Assembly (NCBI RefSeq): GCF_900156165.1
Contig: NZ_FTMY01000001.1
Span: 124,001 to 188,000, forward strand
Source: Pseudacidovorax sp. RU35E
Lineage (GTDB): Bacteria; Pseudomonadota; Gammaproteobacteria; Burkholderiales; Burkholderiaceae_C
Length of the DNA stretch: 64,000 nucleotides
Reading direction: 5' to 3'
Both the position numbers and the translations under genes were made by a program. Under the pieces are notes generated by a model that was not told the DNA's origin, made no database searches, and saw only the letters and a program-made list of their open reading frames with translations. Shown piece after piece: positions 1-7,309 of this stretch (its first letter is position 1; every line of letters begins with the position of its first letter).

Positions 1-462
1 ACCGCGCCCGCCACCCTCGACCGAAGCGGCATCGCCGCGCGCATTCCCCACGCGGGCAGCATGTGCCTGCTCGACCGGCTCGAAGCCTGGGATGCGCAGT
101 CCATCCACTGCACGACCGCCACGCATGCCGACCCCGCCAACCCGATGCGCACCTCCTCGGGCCTGCTCGCCCCCTGCGCCATCGAGTTCGCGGCGCAGGC
201 CATGGCGCTGCATGGTGGCCTGCTGAGCACAGTTGACGGCCCGCCTGCGGCCGGCTACCTGGCCAGCACGCGCAACGTGCGGCTGCACCGTGCCCGCTTC
301 GACGACGCCCCTGCGCCGCTGCACCTGCATGCCGAGCGCCTGTCGGGCGACGCGCAGCAGGTGCTCTATGCCTTCCGCGTGCTCGATGCCGACGGCCAGC
401 CTGTCGCGGACGGGCGGGCGGTGGTGGTTCTCAACACGCCCTTGCCGGATTCCGCGCCCTGA
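1..462 (+). CDS. Hotdog-fold 3-hydroxyacyl-ACP dehydratase-like protein (5' end cut)
   Basis: The reading frame is open from the first base, so the start lies outside the window; about 153 codons remain. The opening IPHAGSMCLLDRL block is the substrate-tunnel segment of FabA/FabZ-like hotdog dehydratases, with the usual catalytic His in the PHAG motif. Proteins of this type (ApeP and relatives) dehydrate 3-hydroxyacyl-ACP intermediates in aryl-polyene and similar fatty-acid-like pathways. The next gene, 61 bases downstream on the same strand, is a FabG-like reductase that would supply its substrate. This looks like the tail of a larger cluster to the left. Family assignment is firm; the aryl-polyene link is inferred from the gene pair. 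Confidence 0.8.
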   Translation, partial: TAPATLDRSGIAARIPHAGSMCLLDRLEAWDAQSIHCTTATHADPANPMRTSSGLLAPCAIEFAAQAMALHGGLLSTVDGPPAAGYLASTRNVRLHRARFDDAPAPLHLHAERLSGDAQQVLYAFRVLDADGQPVADGRAVVVLNTPLPDSAP

Positions 463-523
463 GCGCCTGCCCGGCCATCACGACCGGTGTCCGTGACACC
501 GGCAACGACGGAGGTACTTTTCC

Positions 524-1255
524 ATGACCCTTCAGAACAAGCGCGCCCTCGTCACCGGGGCCAGCGGCGCACTGGGCAGTGCCATCGCCGAGCGCCTGGC
601 GCGCGACGGCGCCACCGTGCTGTTGCATGCCAACGGTCGGCGCGAGGCCATCGAGGCGCTGGCCGCGCGCATCGCCGCGGCCGGCGGCCAAGCCGAGTGC
701 CATGTCTTCGACCTGACCGACGACGAAGCCACGGCGGCCGCTTGCGCCCGCATGCTGGAGGGCGGGCCGGTGCAGGTGCTGGTCAACAACGCGGGCATCC
801 ATGACGACGCCGTGATGCCCGGCATGCGGCCCGATCAGTGGCACCGCGTCATCGATGTGTCGCTCAACGGTTTCTTCCGCGTCACCCAGCCGCTGCTGCT
901 GCCCATGCTGCGCACGCGCTGGGGCCGCATCCTGAACATCTCGTCGGTGGCCGCCATCATGGGCAACCGCGGCCAGGTCAACTATGCCGCGGCCAAGGGC
1001 GCGCTCAATAGCGCGACCAAGGCGCTGTCGATGGAAGTCGCCTCGCGCGGCGTGACCGTCAACGCCATCGCGCCGGGCATCATCGCCTCGCCCATGGCCG
1101 ATGCCGCCTTCGACCCGTCCATGGTCAAGCAGATGGTGCCCGTCCAGCGCGCCGGCACACCCGAAGAGGTTGCCGCCTTGGCCGGCTTCCTGGCCAGCGC
1201 GGAGGCGGGGTACATCACGGGGCAGGTGATCTCGGTGAATGGCGGGATGGCCTGA
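524..1255 (+). CDS. FabG-like 3-ketoacyl-ACP reductase (SDR family)
   Basis: 243-residue classical short-chain dehydrogenase. Visible motifs are the nucleotide-binding TGASGALG (residues 11-18), NNAG (88-91), Ser around 140-141 and the YxxxK catalytic pair (Tyr154, Lys158); the C-terminus has the ITGQVISVNGG segment typical of FabG. It would reduce 3-ketoacyl-ACP with NADPH in the cytoplasm. A GGAGG-like ribosome site (cggaggt) lies about 8 bases before the ATG. Paired with the dehydratase upstream, it probably works in a specialised polyene or lipid pathway (ApeQ-like) rather than in housekeeping fatty-acid synthesis, which is an inference. Confidence 0.88.
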   Translation: MTLQNKRALVTGASGALGSAIAERLARDGATVLLHANGRREAIEALAARIAAAGGQAECHVFDLTDDEATAAACARMLEGGPVQVLVNNAGIHDDAVMPGMRPDQWHRVIDVSLNGFFRVTQPLLLPMLRTRWGRILNISSVAAIMGNRGQVNYAAAKGALNSATKALSMEVASRGVTVNAIAPGIIASPMADAAFDPSMVKQMVPVQRAGTPEEVAALAGFLASAEAGYITGQVISVNGGMA

Positions 1256-1299
1256 GAGCCATTCGGCTCGGCGGAAAACAAAGCCGATCAGTCGCGCTA

Positions 1300-1641
1300 T
1301 CACCGACCCAGCAGCCGGCGTGCGAGCAGGGTCTGCATGTCCCGCCGCCCGTCGGCGATCAGGTGGACCACGACCCGGTGGTCCAGCACTTGGTACACGA
1401 TGCGATAGGGCTTGAACAGGGCCTGCCGGTGGGCCTTGATGCCCAGGCTCAGCAGTTCTCTGGGGTGACTTCCTCGCTCCGGCATATGGGCCAGGCCATC
1501 GAGGGTCGCTGTGATGCGGTCGAGCAGGCGACGGGCGTTGGCGACGCTGTCGGCTTCGGCAAGGTAGTCGTAGAGCGATTCCAGGTCCTGCTCCGCACCG
1601 CGGGTCAGCAGGACCTGAAAGTCTTTCGGCTTGCGCGTCAT
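1300..1641 (-). CDS. ParE/RelE-superfamily toxin
   Basis: 113 residues with the plasmid-stabilisation (ParE/RelE) fold pattern: an N-terminal strand followed by AEQDLESLYDYLAE, a central helix pair, then the KPYRIVYQVLDHRVVVHLIADGRRD segment that forms the C-terminal sheet. Toxins of this family either poison gyrase (ParE) or cut mRNA on the ribosome (RelE); the sequence alone does not decide which. Its start overlaps the antitoxin stop by four bases (ATGA), the usual coupled arrangement with antitoxin first. Confidence 0.85.
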   Translation of the reverse strand: MTRKPKDFQVLLTRGAEQDLESLYDYLAEADSVANARRLLDRITATLDGLAHMPERGSHPRELLSLGIKAHRQALFKPYRIVYQVLDHRVVVHLIADGRRDMQTLLARRLLGR

Positions 1642-1916
1642 TCGGTGCCGGAATGCTTGCTGTGAAGCCGCTGCACCACATCGGCCAGCGGCTTGAGGTG
1701 CCCGGCCTCCACATCCTGCTGGCCCAGGGCCAGCAGCTTGAGCAGGGCCAGGGTCTCCTGGGTCTCTTCGAAGGAAGCCACGTCCTGGATCACGGCGCGG
1801 GCCTCGCCGTTCTGAGTGATGACCAGAGGCTCGCGCCGTTGCGCGAGCGTGTCCAGCACTTCAGCCGCGTTGGCCTTGAGGTAGCTGATCGGTTTGACTT
1901 GCGTCGAATAGCGCAT
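1638..1916 (-). CDS. Phd/YefM-family antitoxin
   Basis: 92 residues from the ATG at 1916. The N-terminal part (KPISYLKANAAEVLDTLAQR ... PLVITQNGEARAVI) is the DNA-binding Phd/YefM fold; the C-terminal half is an acidic, helical toxin-neutralising tail. A longer frame opens at 1988, but the 1916 start is preferred because GGGAG sits 6 bases before it and the extra 24 residues would run through the promoter. It should bind the ParE-like toxin encoded next and repress its own promoter, as known members do. Confidence 0.85.
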   Translation of the reverse strand: MRYSTQVKPISYLKANAAEVLDTLAQRREPLVITQNGEARAVIQDVASFEETQETLALLKLLALGQQDVEAGHLKPLADVVQRLHSKHSGTE

Positions 1917-1935
1917 TCGCGGCTCCCGGGAAAGA

Positions 1936-1969
1936 GGACTGAATATAGACTTTTTCCAGTCCTTTCCAA
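1936..1969 (-). promoter_or_regulatory. Promoter and probable operator of the toxin-antitoxin pair
   Basis: Reading the minus strand, TTGGAA (1969-1964) and TATATT (1947-1942) are 16 bases apart and fit a sigma-70 promoter. A perfect 6-base inverted repeat, GGACTG (1936-1941) and CAGTCC (1957-1962), brackets the -10 box, a sensible site for autorepression by the Phd-type antitoxin. The element begins 9 bases after the cusF-like stop codon. Confidence 0.6.
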
Positions 1970-1977
1970 TCGGCCGC

Positions 1978-2292
1978 TCAGTGCGCAACCGTGAGCGACA
2001 TCACGGTCAGTTGCCCGTCGACCATCTGCGCCGTGAAGCGCACCTTGTCGCCCGCCTTCACATCCTTCAGCAGCGCCGGGTCGCGGACGCGAAAGACCAT
2101 GGTCATCGCGCCCATGTCGAGGTTGGGGATGTCGCCGTGGCGCAAGGTGATGCGGCCCTGGGCGGCATCGACCCGGCGGATTTCGGCGTCCACCTCGGGC
2201 AGGGGCTGCCTGGCCTGTGCGAGTGCGGCCGGGGCGAGGACTGCAGCGGCGGCGGCCTGAAGCAGGCGGGCGAGGAAATTTCTCTTGTTCAT
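1978..2292 (-). CDS. CusF-like periplasmic copper-binding protein
   Basis: 104 residues with an N-terminal signal peptide (hydrophobic AAAAAVLAPAALAQA, cleavage near residue 26) and a CusF-type OB-fold domain. The copper site is visible as His52 in RHGDIPN and Met63/Met65 in AMTMVF; the position of the E. coli CusF tryptophan is Met60. It would carry periplasmic Cu(I). It is the last gene of the minus-strand copper cluster, 57 bases after the DUF411 gene. No CusA or CusB is present, so its delivery partner is more likely the oxidase or the DUF411 protein, which is an inference. Confidence 0.85.
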   Translation of the reverse strand: MNKRNFLARLLQAAAAAVLAPAALAQARQPLPEVDAEIRRVDAAQGRITLRHGDIPNLDMGAMTMVFRVRDPALLKDVKAGDKVRFTAQMVDGQLTVMSLTVAH

Positions 2293-2349
2293 GGTTCGGA
2301 TGTCGGTCGAGGAAAGGCGAAGGATCGGAAGTCCGCAAACGGCACGCTT

Positions 2350-2838
2350 TCAGCGGTACCGCGCGAACACCCGCGTGCCGCCCGCGGCCAGCACCAGCAG
2401 CACGTCGTAGGGATCGCGCCGGTCGCCGTAGGCGGGGCCGTCCATGCCGGGCGAGCCGATGGGCATGCCCGGCACAGCCAGGCCGATGGCGCCGGCGGGC
2501 TTCTCGTGCAGCAGGCGGTGGATGTCTCGGGCAGGCACATGGCCTTCGATGGCGTAGCCGCCGACGCGTGCCGTGTGGCAGGAGCCCAGCGTCGGCGGAA
2601 TACCCGCCTCCTGGCGCACGCGGGCGTTGCCCTCTTCATGTACACGGGTGGCAAAGCCGTTCGCGTTCAGGTGCTTCACCCAGTCCACGCAGCAGCCGCA
2701 GTTCGGGTCTTTCCAGACATCCACCCAGGGCGCGGCCGCGAACGCCGGGCCGGCGATGGGGAAAGCCGTGAGGGGCAAGACTGCCAGGAGCAGACGGCGA
2801 CGGGGAGACGCGATGGCGGAGAAGCAAGCAGTTTGCAT
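2350..2838 (-). CDS. DUF411 metal-associated periplasmic protein
   Basis: 162 residues from the ATG at 2838. An N-terminal signal (LLLAVLPLTAFPIAGPAFAA) is followed by a DUF411 domain: VWKDPNCGCCVDWVKHL with a CGCC motif, then a GHVPARDIHRLL helix and a MPIGSPGM loop with methionines. DUF411 proteins recur in copper-resistance loci and are thought to bind metal through the CxxC-type pair, but their exact role is not settled. The frame is open further upstream (to 2973) over the end of the oxidase gene; that extension is rejected because it would put the signal peptide inside the protein. Confidence 0.82.
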   Translation of the reverse strand: MQTACFSAIASPRRRLLLAVLPLTAFPIAGPAFAAAPWVDVWKDPNCGCCVDWVKHLNANGFATRVHEEGNARVRQEAGIPPTLGSCHTARVGGYAIEGHVPARDIHRLLHEKPAGAIGLAVPGMPIGSPGMDGPAYGDRRDPYDVLLVLAAGGTRVFARYR

Positions 2839-2890
2839 GGTCGTGACTTTCGATGGCTGGGTGGTTTGCGGTTCAGGGCCGCCAGCTGCT

Positions 2891-4288
2891 TCAGTGGTGG
2901 TCATGGCCGGCGGGCTTGCGCACAGAGGCGGGGGCGGCATCGCTCGTGCCGGAGGCTGAAGCGCCCGCCTCAACGCTTCGGCTCACCGCCGCAGGCGCCT
3001 GACCCGCATCGACCTCATGCGCCACGCTGCCGGCCGGATGCCTGAACCAGCCCGGGTCACGGAAGTCCCCCGGCGCCTGGTCGCGCCGCACCTTCAGCAG
3101 CGTGAACATGCCGCCCATCTCGGCCGGGCCGAAGGGGCCGCGGCCGGTCATCATGGGCAGGGTGTTGTCGGGCAGGGGCATCTCCATCGATCCCATCTCG
3201 GCCATGCCCTTGTCGCCCATCACCATGTAGTCGGGCACCAGCCGGCGGATGGTGTCGGCGACGCCGCGGTGGTCCACGCCGATCATGGTGGGCACGTCGT
3301 GGCCCATCGGGCCCATGGTGTGGTGGCTCTTGTGGCAGTGCAGGGCCCAGTCGCCTTCCTCGTCGGCGATGAACTCGATCTGGCGCATCTGACCGACGGC
3401 GACATCGGTGGTCACCTCGGGCCAGCGTGCGCTGCGTGGCACGGCGCCGCCATCGGTGCCGGTGACCTCGAATTCGTGGCCATGCACATGGATCGGATGG
3501 TTGGTCATGGTGAGGTTGCCCACGCGGATGCGCACCCGGTCGCCGCGCCGCACGCACAGCGGGTCGATGCCCGGGAAGACCCGGCTGTTGAAGGCCCAGG
3601 TGTTGAAGTCGGTCATGGTGTTGACCTTGGGCGTGGCGCCGCCGGGCTCGACGTCGAAGCTGCCGAGCAGAAAGCAGAAGTCGCGCTGCACGCGCGCGAT
3701 CTGCGGATGGTTGCGCACCTTGGGATGCGTCACCCAGAGGCCCATCATGCCCATGGCCATCTGCACCATCTCGTCCGCATGCGGGTGGTACATGAAGGTG
3801 CCAGGCCGGCGCGCGGTGAATTCGTAGACGAAGGTCTTGCCCGGTGGGATGTGTGGCTGCGTGATGCCGCCGACGCCATCCATGCCATTGGGTACCCGCT
3901 GTCCATGCCAATGGACCGTGGTGTGTTCGGGCAGCCGGTTGGTGACGAAGATGCGCACCCGGTCGCCCTCGACCACCTCGATGGTGGGCCCGGGCGACTG
4001 GCCGTTGTAGCCCCACATGTTGACCTTGAAGCCCGGCGCCATCTCGCGCACCACGGGCTCGGCGATGAGGTGGAATTCCTTGACGCCGTCCTTCATTCGC
4101 CAGGGCAAGCTCCAGCCGTTGAGCGTGACGACCGGGTCGTAGGGCCGGCCGTCGGGCGGCAGGAGCGGTGGCGCAGTGGCGGGGCCGGTCTGTTGCGCGG
4201 CCTCGGGCACGGCGGCCAGGGCCACCCGACTGACGGCACCGGCGGCGGCGCCGGCCAGCATGCCGGAGAAGAAATGTCGGCGGTCCAT
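2891..4288 (-). CDS. Periplasmic multicopper oxidase (copper resistance type)
   Basis: 465 residues. The start MDRRHFFSGMLAGAAAG is a twin-arginine signal. Copper ligands are clear: HWH (126-128), HPH (168-170), HPIHVHGH (264-271) and the type-1/trinuclear block beginning HCHKSHH (317-323) with Cys318 and Met325/Met328. Such enzymes oxidise Cu(I) to less toxic Cu(II) with O2. It is shorter than the 600-residue CopA class and resembles two- or three-domain laccase-like forms. A Met-rich stretch (MGDKGMAEMGSMEM and after) lies C-terminal. The start codon shares one base with the stop of the upstream TolC-like gene, so the two are translationally coupled. Confidence 0.92.
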   Translation of the reverse strand: MDRRHFFSGMLAGAAAGAVSRVALAAVPEAAQQTGPATAPPLLPPDGRPYDPVVTLNGWSLPWRMKDGVKEFHLIAEPVVREMAPGFKVNMWGYNGQSPGPTIEVVEGDRVRIFVTNRLPEHTTVHWHGQRVPNGMDGVGGITQPHIPPGKTFVYEFTARRPGTFMYHPHADEMVQMAMGMMGLWVTHPKVRNHPQIARVQRDFCFLLGSFDVEPGGATPKVNTMTDFNTWAFNSRVFPGIDPLCVRRGDRVRIRVGNLTMTNHPIHVHGHEFEVTGTDGGAVPRSARWPEVTTDVAVGQMRQIEFIADEEGDWALHCHKSHHTMGPMGHDVPTMIGVDHRGVADTIRRLVPDYMVMGDKGMAEMGSMEMPLPDNTLPMMTGRGPFGPAEMGGMFTLLKVRRDQAPGDFRDPGWFRHPAGSVAHEVDAGQAPAAVSRSVEAGASASGTSDAAPASVRKPAGHDHH

Positions 4289-5751
4289 CAGTGGCCTCCT
4301 TCGTTGGTCGTGCTGGCGAGGGCTGCGCCGGATCCTCCGGCGCGTAGAGCCGAAAGGCCGGCGGGCGAGCTGCCGGTCAGCGCCATCTGCAGGTCCACCT
4401 CCGCGAGCCAGAAGTCGCGCTGGGCCTGCATGGCCGCATCCACCGTTCGCGCACTGACGCGGGCTTCGGCCAGCAACTGCCAGACGCTGGCGCCCATGGC
4501 GTTGTAGCGCAGCACCATCTCGTCGTTGATCTGGCGCTGCAGCGGCAGCACCTCGGCCTGGTAGCGATGCGCGATCTGCCAGGCGTGCCGGCGGGCGGCC
4601 TCGGCTTCGCGCACTTCGCTCACGGCGGTCAGCGCCACGCCACGCACGCGGGCAGCCGCCTGCAGGTAACGCGCCTCGGCCTGCGCGCTGCGGGCCTGGC
4701 CGAAGTCGAAGAGCGGGATCGGCAGGCCGATCTCCCAGCCGCGCTGCGTGCTGCGGCTGCGGTCGGCGTCGTTGGCGAACGTGGTGTTGCGGGCCACGCC
4801 AAGTTCCATCGCGTCGACGAAACGGGTGGCGCGCGTCAGGCCCTGGGCCTCGGCGGTGGCCGCGGCGTCGGCGCGCGCGGCGCGCAGGTCCAGGCGGTCG
4901 CGCAGGGCCTGGGCCTGCAGGTCGGCCTCGGCGGGCAGCGAGGTGGGCAGCTCGGGCAGGCGGTCAGGCAGCGTGAGCCGCGCAGCTTGTGCGCCATCGA
5001 GCCCGAGCAGGCGGACCAGGGCCTCGCGGCTGGCGGTGGCAGCCTGCTCGGCGCGGCTCAGCTGCGCCTGCGCCTCGGCCTGCTGCAACTGTTCACGCCC
5101 CGCCTGCAGCACGGACCAGTTGCCCGCCTTCTGCATGCGCTGGGCCAGCGTCGCGCCGGCTTCGGCGGCATCGCGCACGTCGCGCAGGTAGACGGCGCTC
5201 TGCCGGTCGGCGACGGCGCGCAGCCAGGCGCGACGCGTGTCGGCTGCCAGCTGCAGCACCGCCTGCGCCGCATCCAGCCGGGCGGCTTCCTGCCGCTGGT
5301 CGGCCCAGCGGGCGCGCCAGGGCAGGCTGAGCAGTCCCACCACGTTGAAGCTGATCAGGCGGTCGAGCTCCAGCTCGCGGCCCTCGCGCAGGCGGCTGAA
5401 GGAGAACACAGGGTTGGGCAGCGAGGCCGCTTCCGCCCGCTCGGCATCGGACAGTTGCAGGGTCGCGAAAGCGGCCTGCATGCGCGGCCCCTGCGCCAGG
5501 GCGATGCGCACGGCTGCTTCCTGGTCGAGCGGGCCATGCAGCAGCGCATCGGCCTGTGCCGCAGCGTCGGCATCGGGCTGGCGCCGGGGCTGGGCCTCGC
5601 CCACGAGTGGCCGCCCCTGCACCAGTGAAAGAACCTGGGGTGCATCGCCGTCGGGCGACAGGCTGGCGCAGCCGGCCAGCAGCAGGGCGATGCCGGCCAG
5701 CGCGGCGCGCGATCCCGCGCGCGATCCCGCGCGCGACGAGGGCGGCAGCAT
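4288..5751 (-). CDS. TolC/CusC-family outer-membrane lipoprotein
   Basis: 487 residues from the ATG at 5751. The start is followed by a lipoprotein signal ending in LLLAGC, then the duplicated outer-membrane-efflux repeat with long heptad-rich helices (residues about 60-280 and 290-470) expected for the periplasmic barrel. In CusCBA-type pumps it forms the exit duct. Here it sits directly before the multicopper oxidase with no membrane-fusion or RND gene nearby, so it must borrow pump partners or act otherwise. An in-frame extension reaches 5865, but the lipobox makes the 5751 start more credible. The N-terminus carries an RAGS repeat from a 12-base tandem repeat. Confidence 0.85.
   Translation of the reverse strand: MLPPSSRAGSRAGSRAALAGIALLLAGCASLSPDGDAPQVLSLVQGRPLVGEAQPRRQPDADAAAQADALLHGPLDQEAAVRIALAQGPRMQAAFATLQLSDAERAEAASLPNPVFSFSRLREGRELELDRLISFNVVGLLSLPWRARWADQRQEAARLDAAQAVLQLAADTRRAWLRAVADRQSAVYLRDVRDAAEAGATLAQRMQKAGNWSVLQAGREQLQQAEAQAQLSRAEQAATASREALVRLLGLDGAQAARLTLPDRLPELPTSLPAEADLQAQALRDRLDLRAARADAAATAEAQGLTRATRFVDAMELGVARNTTFANDADRSRSTQRGWEIGLPIPLFDFGQARSAQAEARYLQAAARVRGVALTAVSEVREAEAARRHAWQIAHRYQAEVLPLQRQINDEMVLRYNAMGASVWQLLAEARVSARTVDAAMQAQRDFWLAEVDLQMALTGSSPAGLSALRAGGSGAALASTTNEGGH
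5705..5736 (-). repeat. 12-base tandem repeat in the TolC-like leader peptide
   Basis: About 2.7 copies of a GCGATCCCGCGC unit encode the repeated Arg-Ala-Gly-Ser in the signal region of the outer-membrane lipoprotein. Because the period is a multiple of three, copy changes would alter the length of the signal's positive region without shifting frame. Confidence 0.7.
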
Positions 5752-5780
5752 GGACGCGGGTCGATGAGAAAGAGGCCGGG

Positions 5781-5799
5781 CTGCATCGTCGTGATGCAG
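5781..5799. repeat. Perfect inverted repeat upstream of the TolC-like gene
   Basis: CTGCATC and GATGCAG, 7 bases each, are separated by 5 bases and lie 30 bases before the chosen start of the outer-membrane protein. It could be an mRNA hairpin or a regulator site between the His-rich gene and the rest of the copper cluster. No known Cus/Cop box matches. Confidence 0.45.
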
Positions 5800-5923
5800 C
5801 GGCGGCAGCCGGCGCGCGCCGCGCCGGACCAGAAGGATGGACAAGAGAACTCTCCTCGGAAGCAATGCATCGGCGCCGCGGCGCGTCAGGACGGCTGCGG
5901 CGGACGGACTACGGGCAGGGAGT

Positions 5924-6403
5924 TCAGGAAATGGGCGGCTTGTCGGCCTGGGCGAGCAGGGCGCTCGCGAAGTGCGGGGCGTGGCCCTGTGGCTGGACGC
6001 GCGCGGGCGGCGCCGGCAGGGCCGCCTGCATGGCGTCGGTCATGGCGACGGAATGACAGATCTGACAGAGGCCGCAGTAGCCATGGTCGTGCGCGGTGCC
6101 GCTGTCGTCGCCGTGATGCCCTGGGGCTGGGGACTCGACGTCGTGGGCATGCGCGCCATGGGCATCGCCGCCCACCGATGCGGCCTGCGACTCATGGCAG
6201 TGCGCCGACGCTTCAGCGGCTTCGGTGGTCATTGCAACCGCCGGCTGGACTGGCAAGGAAAAAGCGTCTGCCTCGTGGGCATGCCCCGGTGCGGACATGG
6301 CCGCCGCCGTCGTCACCTCGACCGCCATCGCACCTTCGAGCCAGCCGCGCAAAGGCAGCAGGACGAGGGCGAGGACGAGGATGAACAGGCGCACGGGCGG
6401 CAT
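5924..6403 (-). CDS. Histidine-rich secreted or membrane protein of the copper cluster
   Basis: 159 residues from the ATG at 6403. A hydrophobic N-terminal segment (VRLFILVLALVLLPLRGWL) is a signal or anchor. The rest is rich in His (HAHE, HCHE, GAHAHDVE, GHHGDDSGTAHDHG), followed by a CGLCQICH cysteine pair motif near residue 115. This composition suggests periplasmic metal binding. I do not recognise a named family; proteins like this often open copper-oxidase clusters. It is the first gene of the minus-strand copper cluster, 172 bases before the TolC-like gene. The exact start is uncertain; an in-frame ATG lies at 6427. Confidence 0.6.
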   Translation of the reverse strand: MPPVRLFILVLALVLLPLRGWLEGAMAVEVTTAAAMSAPGHAHEADAFSLPVQPAVAMTTEAAEASAHCHESQAASVGGDAHGAHAHDVESPAPGHHGDDSGTAHDHGYCGLCQICHSVAMTDAMQAALPAPPARVQPQGHAPHFASALLAQADKPPIS

Positions 6404-6489
6404 TCTAGGAGTCGCCCGGGCGGGCATTGCCTCCCAACCCCCCCTTGCCTTGATGGGCGTCAAGGGCGGCCGGTGGCGCTTTTTCCGCC

Positions 6490-7275
6490 TCAGCGCCCGC
6501 TGAACCGCGGCGTGCGACGGTCGGCCATGGCCGCCACGCCTTCGCGGAAGTCGTCCATGGCGAAATGCCCACGCTGCAGTTCGCGCTCATGCCGGTTGAG
6601 GGCGCGCACCGCGTCGGCCAGCCCGCGCCGCACGGTGGCGCGGGTGGACTGCACGGCCGCAGGCGCCGACTCGGCGATCTCGGCCGCCAGGTCCAGCGCC
6701 TGCTGTCGTACCTGCTCGGCCGGGGCCAGCACGTCGGCCAGGCCGATGCGTACCGCCTCGTCGCCGCCGATGCGCCGGCCGGTATAGAAGAGCAGGGCGG
6801 CCGCCTGCTCGCCGACGAGGCGCGGCAGCGTCGCGCTCAGGCCGAAGCCCGGGTGGAAGCCGAGCCGGTTGAAGTTGGCACTGAAGCGCGCCTCGGCGCG
6901 GGTGACGCGGAAGTCGGCCGCCACCGCCAGCCCCAGCCCCGCGCCCACCGCCGCGCCGTGGACGGCCGCGACTACCGGCTTGCGGGTGTCGAAGAGGCGC
7001 ATGGCATGGGTGTAGAGCTCGCCGGGGTCGCGTGTGCTGTCGGCATCGGCCGCGCTGTGGAAGTCGGCCCCGGCGCAGAAGGCGCGGCCCTCGGCGGCCA
7101 GCACCACTGCGCGGCAATCGGGATCGTCGTCCAGGCGCTCCAGCGTGTCCGCCAGGGTGCGCATCAACGGCACGTCCACATGGTTGTAGGGCGGGCGCTG
7201 CAGCACCAGCAGGGCGACGTGCGGGTGGCCGGAGTCGCGCTGGGCGAGTCCGTGGGGCGTGTCGGTCGGCGTCAT
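6490..7275 (-). CDS. Enoyl-CoA hydratase/isomerase-family protein
   Basis: 261 residues with the crotonase fold: the oxyanion-hole segments FCAGADF and HGAAVGAGLGLA are both present. The two glutamates used by true enoyl-CoA hydratases appear to be missing: where crotonase has GGCE this has GAGLG, and where it has PE this has FN. A different crotonase-superfamily reaction (isomerase, hydrolase or lyase) is therefore possible. It is the last gene of a minus-strand operon running from another crotonase-like gene through a CoA-transferase and a Bug protein, 34 bases after the latter. The operon presumably handles an imported carboxylic acid as its CoA ester. Confidence 0.82.
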   Translation of the reverse strand: MTPTDTPHGLAQRDSGHPHVALLVLQRPPYNHVDVPLMRTLADTLERLDDDPDCRAVVLAAEGRAFCAGADFHSAADADSTRDPGELYTHAMRLFDTRKPVVAAVHGAAVGAGLGLAVAADFRVTRAEARFSANFNRLGFHPGFGLSATLPRLVGEQAAALLFYTGRRIGGDEAVRIGLADVLAPAEQVRQQALDLAAEIAESAPAAVQSTRATVRRGLADAVRALNRHERELQRGHFAMDDFREGVAAMADRRTPRFSGR

Positions 7276-7309
7276 GGCTGAGGTGGTTTCCAGGGGGTCG
7301 CGGGCGCGG

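Noticed and set aside
5705-5736. Short GC repeats considered as a CRISPR or phase-variable tract
   Set aside because: Fewer than three copies of a 12-base unit without spacers, and the period keeps the reading frame.
5752-5865. 38-codon N-terminal extension of the TolC-like lipoprotein
   Set aside because: It would bury the lipoprotein signal inside the protein.
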